Position numbers and translations under genes: made by a program
Assembly: GCF_037126465.1 (NCBI RefSeq)
Contig: NC_088204.1
Coordinates: 71,795,807 to 71,859,806, forward strand
Source of the DNA: Ornithodoros turicata
Lineage: Eukaryota; Arthropoda; Arachnida; Ixodida; Argasidae
Length of the DNA stretch: 64,000 bases
Direction: 5' to 3'
The notes under the pieces: generated by a model
The model's database searches: none
What the model saw: only the letters and a program-made list of their open reading frames with translations
What the model was told of the DNA's origin: nothing
Part shown: positions 55,563-64,000 of the stretch, in pieces
How positions within the stretch are numbered: the first letter of the stretch is position 1
Layout of the letters: each line of letters starts with the position of its first letter

Positions 55563-57235
55563 ATACTGCTGTGGCCCTGAGGGTAAAATACACCAATTGA
55601 TAAATTAAACTCTCTCTCTTTTTTAAAATTTGTCCCTTTGAAATTCTTCAGTTACCCATGCTGCGTGACGATACTCTTGAAAATAATGCGAAATAATCAT
55701 CGTCACGTCACGAGGTTGTTTCTGAATTGTGGTGATCGCTCCATTCCTTTAACAAAGATATTTGTTTCTTGAGCACTGCGAACAGTTGTGCGAGCTATGA
55801 ATGTATTGGTCGGAAGCAGGAAGTGAGCGAAAACGGAAGTGGTCTTTGAAATGCACTCCGGGAAAAAACACGCGATTATTTAAGAAAGTGATCAATTACC
55901 CTAGCAGCTGTCTGGTTATGTGACAGTCCGAGAAAGTGTAATTAATTACACTTACTAATTAGAGTCTTGGTAACTGGTTGCGCGTTGTAATAACGTTATT
56001 TCGCAAGACTGCTTGCAACCACCCCATTCGTTGTCATGTGTTTGCTCGTACGTCCTTAGATTTGTGAACGTCTTTATGTTTCTCGGCCTTGCCTGTAGTG
56101 GCTGGAGTAGTCAGAGCACATGAACTCTCACTCTCAAAGTCATTACATTCAATTTGACGCCGCACAACGCGTCATTTTAAGAGATTTGACGTCTATTTGC
56201 CAAAGTGCACTGAAATATGCAGACTGAGACCGTGCAAAAGCTACTTGTTCGCGAGTTTGGCCGTACGTGTTATTCTTTTTTTTTTTTTTTTTTTCACATG
56301 CCTTATCGGAACTTCGTGTCAGCGCGCTTGTCAGCCGCAGTTTCTCGTGCTCGCCTCGTTGCCGTTTTGTGTGTCCCTCTTCTGAGCAGTAGGCACGTTC
56401 CATTCTTTCATCCCGTGAATCTGTTCAAGAAGTCGCAGTCGGCCAGGTCACAGATGCATTTAATTCATTTCCACGTGATGTTGAGCTAGGAGGATCTGTG
56501 TCCCTATACTACTACACGCGGAAATGCTGTTGAAAACTGTCAACTAAGTGCAACACTCACAGGGCTGCGGAGCACTGTTAGATGACTTCTTGGCGAACTC
56601 GATGGCGTTGGCCTTGGAGCAATAGGTTACGGGTATTACACTCGCTAAGTTTCGAAATCGTTCGTTCGCCGAGATACGTGCTTTGGGAGACATCTTCGCG
56701 GCGTGACAACGGTGTTCTGCGGGGAAGCGACGCCCCTGAACCTTCGTCACGCTATGCCAGTGGGCAGTGTTGCATAAAAGAAAAAAAAAATATATATATA
56801 TATGAATGTCCCCGAGCACAAACTTGAGCATCTTACAGTCGGAAGATTCTGGAAACAATTCTTTCGAATTACGAAACCTCAATCATCTGCGTTGCCAGCG
56901 AACGTCGCTCATATCATATACCACTTTCCCATACACTCGCTGTATGGATGACCTAGAAAGCAAAGTCGATAAGGCCCTTCATTTGAGACGGGAGATTCTT
57001 TTTTTTTTTTTTTTTTTTGGAGTGCTCATTAGAGGCACTCTTCTTCCCACACGTTGATGATGGAGACATTGGAGAAGTTCAACAGATAAGGAGGAGCTTT
57101 CATTGGGAGGGGGGAACTTCACATAGTACTTGATGTCACCAAAGGCTCTTGTTCGGTCTCTTATCTTCCCTGTGTGTATGGGCGACTACTTCTTCTGCCT
57201 GTGGGTCCTACGTTACAGATAATTCCCGAATGTAA
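55563..57235. other. no gene recognised
   Basis: Contains T runs at about 56277-56294 and 57000-57018 and a TA microsatellite near 56790. No exon-like segment. Confidence 0.4.
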
Positions 57236-57679
57236 CTAGCTCGCGTGACATAGTGTGGTTAGGATGATCGCCTCCTAAGCAGCACAACATCTTGGTCCAA
57301 TATTGGTCCAATATTGGTGCAATCTTGGTCTAATGTTCGACCAATCTTCGTCCAATCTTTGTCCAATCAAGGCCCAATCTTGGTCCAATCTTGTGGTCCA
57401 CTCTTTGTCCAATCTTGGTTCAATATTGGGCCAAGATATTGTGCTGCTGGGGCTTCCACGCTGAGACAGGGAGGTGACACGGGCATCCCGGCATCTGCTG
57501 TTTTGCCTGGGTTTTTGCGGCAGACTTTCCAGACGAATGTCGGCAAGTTCCCCCTGAAGTCGGCCCAGGACGCACACTAACCTTGTCCCCCACTCCTTCG
57601 TGCTGTCCTCTCTCCATATGTCCACGTCTGCAGGCCGCTCAGGGCCACAGTTGCTTCGCGGCACTAACGCAAAAAAAAA
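57236..57679 (+). repeat. Ruka-like SINE, plus strand, split by a minisatellite element
   Basis: The head GCGTGACATAGTGTGG and the body (GAATGTCGGCAAGTTCCCCC ... CAGTTGCTTCGCGGCACTAA) end in an A9 tail. It is interrupted at 57278-57448. The B box is degraded (GGGCATCCCGGC). No target duplication seen. Confidence 0.75.
57278..57448. repeat. inverted-repeat-bounded TTGGTCCAA minisatellite
   Basis: About twelve degenerate copies of a 12-base unit (CTTGGTCCAATA) lie between AGCAGCACAACATCTTGG and CCAAGATATTGTGCTGCT, which are mutual complements. It looks like a small mobile repeat inserted in the SINE head. Confidence 0.75.
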
Positions 57680-58164
57680 GTTTGTAGATACAGTTATTTA
57701 GTTATGCGACGTACAGTTACAATTTCTTGTTTCGGTTGCAGTTTTATAACTGTATGACGTCACGAAGTGCGAATGGAATGTAGTTGAGCGATATCGAAAA
57801 CGGCACTGCGTCATCTATGACATTAGCGGCGATATCTGTATCGACCTGGATGCGTTGTTGGATCCGTAAAGCCGGAATCCGCAGACGATATGTGGCACTG
57901 CTAACGCAAAAGCGTGATACCGCACAAGCAATAATTTTTCCGCGAAACGAAAATCTCGCTACATATTGGTTACGGCGACATAGAAGCGCGGTCTGAATGT
58001 GGAATTTGCGACGAATCAGTTCCACAAAGTCCAACTGTGCCCCTCATTGAAATTTATTGTCGGACTCTCAGTATTTTATCGCACATTTCCAACACTTCGG
58101 CAGCATGTACACCCTTTTGGGCATCGATTATTCTACACCCATTCCACACTTGGTCCAAAGAAAG
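57680..58164. other. no gene recognised
   Basis: No feature supported apart from a GCAGACGAT word near 57881. Confidence 0.35.
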
Positions 58165-58734
58165 AGCTTAAGCGCGGACCCCATAACAAGCGACACGCGA
58201 CGCGCTGCAGAATTTGTCGCTGTCGCGTCTGGTCATCGCGCGACTTCCTGGTCCATTTGAGCAGCGACATTTCGTCACCGAGAAATGATGTTTTTGGAGA
58301 AGCAATGCTTATTTTATTCGAGCTAAGTTGTAAATTGCCATAAATATACCAAAAATAGTATTTCATTCGTCAAAACGAGGAGAAATTGTAATGAAGTTGC
58401 TATGTAATATTCGCCGTAACGCAGTGGCGCTGCGGTTGAAGTACCCAACGCCCCGCCCACTTCTTCGTCTGCTAGTTTTGTTGGTTGCCCTCTCCACCCT
58501 CTCCCTTGCCCACGCGTTCAGTTCTTGTTTCACGCCGTCAAATCTAGCTGGTTTTGTCAAACAGCAGGCAACGAACTCAGCGACATGCTACAAATATCTA
58601 CTGGGAGTAGATGCAGAAATATTGAGCAGCGACAAAGCTTTTTTGACGCTCGTGTGGCGGCAGTGACGTCGATTTTGTCGCTTCTCGCGTGTATCTGCCG
58701 CGTGTCGCTTGTTATGGGATTCGGGCTTTAGCTC
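58165..58734. mobile_element. TIR element with CGACA-rich ends
   Basis: CCCATAACAAGCGACACGCG near 58180 and its complement near 58700-58718 are the core of inverted ends; flanking GAGCTTAAGC and GAGCTAAAGC extend the match. Inner words GCGACAAA/TTTGTCGC recur in both ends. No credible frame. Confidence 0.7.
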
Positions 58735-58771
58735 GACACGGGGTTGTCGCCGAAGCAGCGCCAAAGATTGT

Positions 58772-59444
58772 ATCTCATTACGGCCGAAGTCTCATTACAG
58801 CCGAAAGTCTCATTACTCGGGAGAAAATGATGTAACAGGTACAAAACCAGCTCCCGTGACATAGTGGATCGCTTTCCACGTCAAGACTGGGAGGTGACAC
58901 TGGTTCGAATCCTGTCACCGGCTGTGTTGTCTGAGGTTTTCCCTGGGTTTTCCGAAGACTTTTCAGCCGAATGTCGGCACAGTTCCCCCTGAAGTCTGCC
59001 CAGGACGCACACTAACCCCCTGGCCCCCCACTCTTTCCTGCTGTCCTCTCTCCATCTGTCCACGTCTGTACGCCACTCATAGCCACAGTTGCTTCGCGGC
59101 GCTAGCACAAAAAAAAACAGGTACAAATATCGTATGACACAGTATGGGAATAAAAACATTTTTCACGAGGGATGCGTGAATCACTGTCGCAGTATTGTGC
59201 GCATGAACCATTGTGTGTGACACAGGCCGTGGTGGCACACCCGCCTCGGACACACTTTGGGAAGCATACAACAGCGATTGCTAATATGGTGGATGCTTCT
59301 TTCTTTCTTTCTTTCTTTTTTTTGACGTGATGAAACATCTTCCGAAATGACACTACCTTCGGTCGTAATGAGATTTTGGCCGTAATGGGACACTTGGGGA
59401 TTAAATAATTTTCGGTCGTAATGAGTCTTTGGCCGTAATGAGAT
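58772..59444. mobile_element. TIR element with 18-base subterminal repeats, SINE nested inside
   Basis: ATCTCATTACGGCCGAAG and tandem variants (TCTCATTACAGCCGAAAG) at 58772-58816 are inverted at about 59350-59444. A complete SINE sits inside at 58846-59115. Exact ends and target duplication are not certain. No transposase. Confidence 0.75.
58846..59115 (+). repeat. full-length Ruka-like tRNA-derived SINE with TSD
   Basis: The 270-base copy has A box GACATAGTGGATCGC, B box GGTTCGAATCC, the body (CGAATGTCGGCACAGTTCCC ... CTGTCCTCTCTCCATCTGTC) and an A9 tail. It is bracketed by a 12-bp duplication, AACAGGTACAAA (58834-58845 and 59116-59127). The name is from memory of tick SINEs and is tentative; that it is a retroposed SINE is clear. 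Confidence 0.85.
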
Positions 59445-61030
59445 GTTACCATCCCAAATGTCCCCACAACGGCTCACAATTCTAGCATTATGGGATCCAG
59501 AGGAGCCTCACGGCCCATTTCGCGCAATACCCTCCGCGAAATTAAGGTCTCGCGCATACTATATTCCCGTAACGTGCCTCCGATTCGCGTATTATTAAGA
59601 CCGCGAAATTAACCACTGACAGAGCGCGTGCTGATATAAAACCAGCTATAATTGGGTCATCAACAGTAAGGTAGCATCATCAACAATCTGATACTTCTGT
59701 TGCGTTCGCCTCCTTCAAAGACGCATAAACAGCGAAGTACCGTTGATCATCGTAATGTGTGCGCTTCAATTATTCGAAGCATTAGCGATGGCAACCAGGC
59801 TGTTGTTTTCCCCTGGACGCTCTCTGTTGGGTGTCAACTGAGACGGGCTTGGAGCGACTCTTGTAATTAGAAGCACAAACTTTCGCACCATTCCTGGAGT
59901 TGGCTGTGTTTGAACTTGATGAATCGACGTGTGTTTTTTAGACCAGGGGGAGCGCGCGCTGCAGGGAACTTCGCAAAGTGCGAGTCTCAGTTCGGGCCAT
60001 GAAAAGATGCTCTGTTCTTTTCTCTGTCTGTCTCTCTCCCTCTTTTGGGGGGATGGGGGAATGCCGAAGGGCATTCTTCATGTCAGGACACAATTCTAAA
60101 AATGTCAGTGTGCATAAAATGTGCCACTCTTGGGTAGTGCTATACGAAAGAGTAGAGGAGTTCATAAAGTGCATGGTAAATGCTGATGGTACGTGTTCTT
60201 TACGTAGGAGGACAATACAAATTATTCGCAACAGGCACAACATTCCAACAATTGTATTTGTCTCTCTATATGTAATATGTACTTAAGTACTGCTAGACAA
60301 ACCAGGGCAAGACGACCTAGCTGGTGTATGTGAAAAGGGACGCCATTTCCTTGAGTTTGAGTAAGCGCACTAGGTATCTGAACAAGGTGGAAAGCTGGGC
60401 TAATTGGTTAGACATGCTGAAAAACGGCGAGCGAGGCACACGCCGGACAGGCTGAGTTTGAGTCTGTCTTGTACACTTCGTTGTGTTTACCTGTCTCGCT
60501 GTGCTTCCTCAAAGGCAATGGCGCATTATTTTTACCTAGTTGAGCTTATGTCTGTGCCTTAAAAAAATTGTCTGGAAAGGTATTAACGGTTGATATGTTC
60601 GGCTTCTAATGCTTTCTATAGGTGAGGGCGTCACACAACCTTTGCTGTCACGAGTGCACTGATTCGAAGCTTGATTGAATTCTAAACAAGATATTCACTA
60701 AACATCTTTGTCACAAGGTCGGGCGTTGCGAAGCTCTAGGTTTCATGAAAACCTATCACTTATGAGCAGTAGCAGTTGAAGTGAACAGGACGGCGGGCTA
60801 TATAGTTGGTTTTCATCTAGTCGGTTTTGAGGCAGTTGTCGTCTGTGTGTTCTGCGTCCTTGTGGGGATTGATTGATTTGGAAAAAGAAAAAAAAAATGA
60901 GATGGAGTTCTGCCGTTATGTCGTTAGTTCCATATCATTCCGCTGTCGACCACTTCAAAGACATGGGATATACGCCGAAGAATTGGATCGAATTGAATTA
61001 AGATTGTGGTTCCACGAACGTGTCAGATAT
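59445..61030. other. no gene recognised
   Basis: A GCTGGGCTAATTGGTTAGAC stretch at about 60393-60412 resembles an A box and may be a worn SINE head. Otherwise unique sequence. Confidence 0.35.
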
Positions 61031-61226
61031 TAACGAAGAAAAATGAAAGTCACTGAAAAGGTTAGCTAGCTGTAGGACTCGAACCTACATCTTCTGGATT
61101 GCCGGTGCAGGGCTCTACCAATTGAGCTTTCTCAGCGACTTCCAGAAGATCCAGGCAATCCAGAAGATATGGGTTCGAGTCCTACAGCTACCTAACCTTG
61201 CAGTGACTTTCATCTTTCTTCGTTAA
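61031..61226. repeat. palindrome of two tRNA-like halves (family A)
   Basis: A left arm of 73 bases (61031-61103, minus-strand T arm and anticodon stem) mirrors the right arm (61154-61226). Both arms contain the B box GGTTCGAGTCC and end in TAACGAAG. Between them lie a minus-strand D-arm (GAGCTCAATTGGTAGAGCCC type, reversed) and a short repeat of TCCAGAAGATCCAGG. The family A leader module follows at about 61240-61305. Confidence 0.75.
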
Positions 61227-61305
61227 TTTTTTAGGCAAATTGAGGCTTTGTATGTATTTGTCCCTTCTATGTTGTACCAGCCTCAGAACATCAGTTCTTT
61301 CATGT

Positions 61306-62017
61306 GTCAGATATGTTCTCGTCATCCAGCTATGATCAGACCCTGGTCGTGTGTGGCTCTGCTGTCCCGTATAAATCTGTTCACGTGGCACACTTGCCCC
61401 ATTTGTTTTGCGGTGCTAGCACGAAATGCAAAAGAAAAGAGGTATACGGGCTGTGAAATGCTGCTTCACAGAGAGGAGTAAATGGGCGCACGAATTTGAG
61501 CGAAACCCGCGTAAGAAACTAACCCGTGTCTCGATGATTTCTTTTTCTTTTCTTTATGGCTCACCCAGAAAGAGCTATTGAGATGGCCACTCGAGTATCC
61601 GATGAAGTACCGAGTGCGGTCTCATCCCGCAGGAAGCCGAGAACGGACGTGAGCCGACTGGGTATGGCTCGCTTGCGGCTCAGAGAGGCATTGCTAACGG
61701 ATATGGATAGCCTATAGCCACGTTGTACGGCGAAAGTGGATGGATGTACCGTCTGTTCCAAAAGTACGAATGATGTGTTTCTTCTCTCTCTCTCTCTCTC
61801 TGTCTTTTTTTTTTGTGTGTGTAGAAACAGGACAAAAAGGGAGAGTATGGTTGGCTTTCGCTTTTCTTTGTCCACTTCATCTCGCGTCTTTTATGTGTTT
61901 ATATCTTTCGAATACTGCGCGGTATTTTGTGACTGATATGCAGCGTGAAACACGCCGTTGAAAATCGCGTTGTAAAGAAGAAATATTTAAAAAAAAATAA
62001 AAAGAAGAGATCCGCAT
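61306..62017. other. no gene recognised
   Basis: CT-rich run near 61783-61800 and T run near 61806. Nothing else. Confidence 0.35.
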
Positions 62018-62165
62018 GAGCACTGCGGAGCAACTGTGGCTATACGGACGTGGACGGGTGAAGTCAGGACATATCAAAAAGGAGCGGAAGGCGGAGGGGT
62101 AAAAAAAGCGTCCTGGGCGGACTTCAAGAAGAACTCTGCCGATACGTCACTGGAGAGTGTGTTAG
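62018..62165 (-). repeat. Ruka-like SINE fragment
   Basis: Minus-strand remnant: GGAGCAACTGTGGCTAT at the tail end, and GCGTCCTGGGCGGACTTCAA in the body. Strongly diverged. Confidence 0.6.
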
Positions 62166-63125
62166 AAATACCAGGTGAAGCAGAGACTCCACTCTCAGAA
62201 TCTTTTATTTAATCTTCTAGATACCGTTCTGCATTTACTGAAACGCGTCTGTAGTAAATCTTGTGTTAGATAGTGTGGACGATAAAACGGTGCAGAGTGA
62301 CATGGGAGACAGTATAGCCATTCTGTGTGATGCACAAAAAGCAAGAAATATGAAGGGGGCGATGATGACATTCGGAGTTGGGGTTCCCATAACAGAATCG
62401 GAGCATATTGTGTTTCTGGCTGAGGCAGAAGAAGAAAGCGTTGCGGATTATTGAGAATAAGGGCACGATAAATGATGGAGCACAGTTTGAATTTGTTCAG
62501 GTCTTCATATTGCCCGAACCACAGTATATGGGGAACATTGTGCAGCATAAGAAATTACAGGGAGCAGGTGGCAAGGTAACATATGCATGAGGAAATCGAT
62601 CCTGGCCTTAAGGCACAAAATTTTATTATGCTACAACTAGATCGAATTCATATAGAGGACAATAGCAATACAGTCACAAGGAAAAAAAAAGGGGGGGGGG
62701 GGGGGTCTCAAACAGTTCAGAACTATATGAATGACACCGATATTTCTCCTCTTCCATGGACCCCTTGCTTAAAATTATTTTGTAATGCGTTACCATTGCT
62801 CATTAGTTTCATGACGAAATGGTATTGCTTTTTTTTTGTTTTTTTCATTTATCCACAGTTATCAGTTATAACACAGTTATCCGTGGTGTCTGAAGCGTGT
62901 GCTGTAAAGAGAATTTGGACAGACTTTTACTTGATTTCGCGTTGACGGTGGAGTTTCGTCATGATCCAGAAATGGATTTATGCATCAGATATATGGATCA
63001 GATTTATTGCATTGTAGGAAGGGTTGGTGACCTGGCCAGCGACGAAGATGGATGCGGAAAAATTGATTCGGAGATTCTCCTTGTCTGTATCAGCCACGTT
63101 ATAGCTGCCGCCTTTACACAGCTCG
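62166..63125. other. no gene recognised
   Basis: An A9G16 run at about 62682-62706 (possible sequencing-sensitive site). A 117-codon minus-strand frame at 62195-62548 has a vaguely LINE-like composition but no motif I trust. Confidence 0.35.
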
Positions 63126-63230
63126 TGGCAGCTCAAGTAATGACTAATGCCATTACGCATTACTCGGCCAAAATGTAATGACATTACATTCAGGAATGCG
63201 TTACTTTTTAGCGCATTACTGTTCAGCTCT
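63126..63230. repeat. end of an element rich in ATGCGTTAC motifs
   Basis: Repeated AATGCGTTACTT, GCGCATTAC and AATGACATTAC words in both orientations, like the subterminal arrays of the elements at 4343, 6654 and 26602. The partner end was not found. Confidence 0.45.
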
Positions 63231-64000
63231 GCTCCATTCTTATCATGTAGACATTTCTTGCCACCTCCAAGCCATCGAAAGAAAGGACACACCAGAGTGC
63301 TTCTTGAGAAATGGCATGCCGAAAAAGCTTCTCCGCGGTGCTCACCATACCGTGTTCCCAGTGTTTCAGAAAAGCAGGTTACTGCTTCATCCCACCGTGA
63401 AGCAAAGCAGGGCAGAAAACCCTCTCTTTCCAACTCACGGGTTTTCCATCTGACTTGCCATGCGCGAAGCCCGCACGTCCGGGCTCTTTCTCATTTCCCC
63501 CCATATATATATACCACCCACCGGGACACACGCTTCGCTATAATTGCGGATAAGATAAAGAAAAATAGAGATAGCTACAATTAAGCCTTTCCGCGACTTC
63601 GTTGGCAATTAGGAAACGAAGACGGTGCGGGTCAGAGGGACGCATTTTTTTTTCCGGAAAACTTTGGGATTTGATGAGCAACTCAGTCACTGCAACTCAG
63701 ATCTATATTGCCATATGTCTGTTTTAGGAAACTGCATGACTCAACCTATATAACATGTGGAAGTGATCGGCTTCCTCGTTGTGATGTTCTGATCGAGATT
63801 CACAATTGGACTATCGAAGTGCAGATCTCACAATATCACATCGCATCGAAGTTTGACATCACATGGGGGCCACGATAATTTGGCATGTGCATGTATTAAA
63901 AATCAACTTTACCGGTACAGCTCGATATAAGGTACGTTATAAGGTACCGATTTTAGAGTGTACCACCTTGGTGACAATTACCATAACTGCATAAGTCACA
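63231..64000. other. no gene recognised
   Basis: Unique sequence. TTTTAGAGTGTA at about 63951-63962 matches the end of the CACTCTAAAAA MITE family and may be an isolated terminus. Confidence 0.35.

Noticed and set aside
62195..62548. 117-codon minus-strand frame with a vaguely LINE-like stretch
   Set aside because: No reverse transcriptase, endonuclease or finger motif is present; too weak to call.

Overview
The window is animal nuclear DNA. It has a multi-exon gene with GT-AG introns, Pol III tRNA genes, tRNA-derived SINEs with target-site duplications, and many DNA transposons and LINEs. The SINE sequences and overall repeat content resemble hard-tick genomes (a Ruka-like SINE), so an ixodid tick or close arachnid is my inference from memory; no species is proven.

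Layout. 1-2.56 kb: no gene recognised, one hairpin element. 2.56-17.1 kb: one complete plus-strand gene of 15 coding exons for a 507-residue TOM1/TOM1L2-type endosomal adaptor (VHS, GAT, clathrin motif, myosin VI-binding C-terminus). Its introns are full of transposons: a GTAAC-rich element in intron 5, a 2.08-kb hAT-like element that makes up nearly all of intron 7, and a 1.97-kb pogo/Tigger element with an almost intact transposase on the minus strand of intron 12. 18.7-19.3 kb: a TIR element. 20.3-25.4 kb: a LINE with both ORFs open (ORF1: zinc finger, coiled coil, SGNH esterase; ORF2: endonuclease, reverse transcriptase). ORF2 has no AUG and follows a run that fits a -1 frameshift site. 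26-30 kb: AGTACTT-rich elements, an orphan exon-like segment, and a likely first coding exon of a caskin-like ankyrin gene (29728-29830) whose other exons I did not find. 30-48 kb: mostly repeat fragments, with two 5'-truncated RNase H-bearing LINE insertions bounded by 13-14 bp duplications (40880-42095 and 43031-43854). 48-49.3 kb: two structurally intact tRNA-Glu(TTC) genes. 50-64 kb: a dense patchwork of hAT-like, TA-target and other TIR elements, SINEs (two carrying nested insertions), and tRNA-like palindromes.

Only TOM1, the two tRNAs and probably the caskin-like exon are host genes. The rest is mobile DNA or sequence in which I see nothing. The least explained signals are a dispersed 9-mer GTCGTCTGC (11 exact copies by eye), the putative -1 frameshift in the LINE, and a set of unrelated elements that all end in arrays of short GTAAC/GTAAT/GTACT-type motifs.
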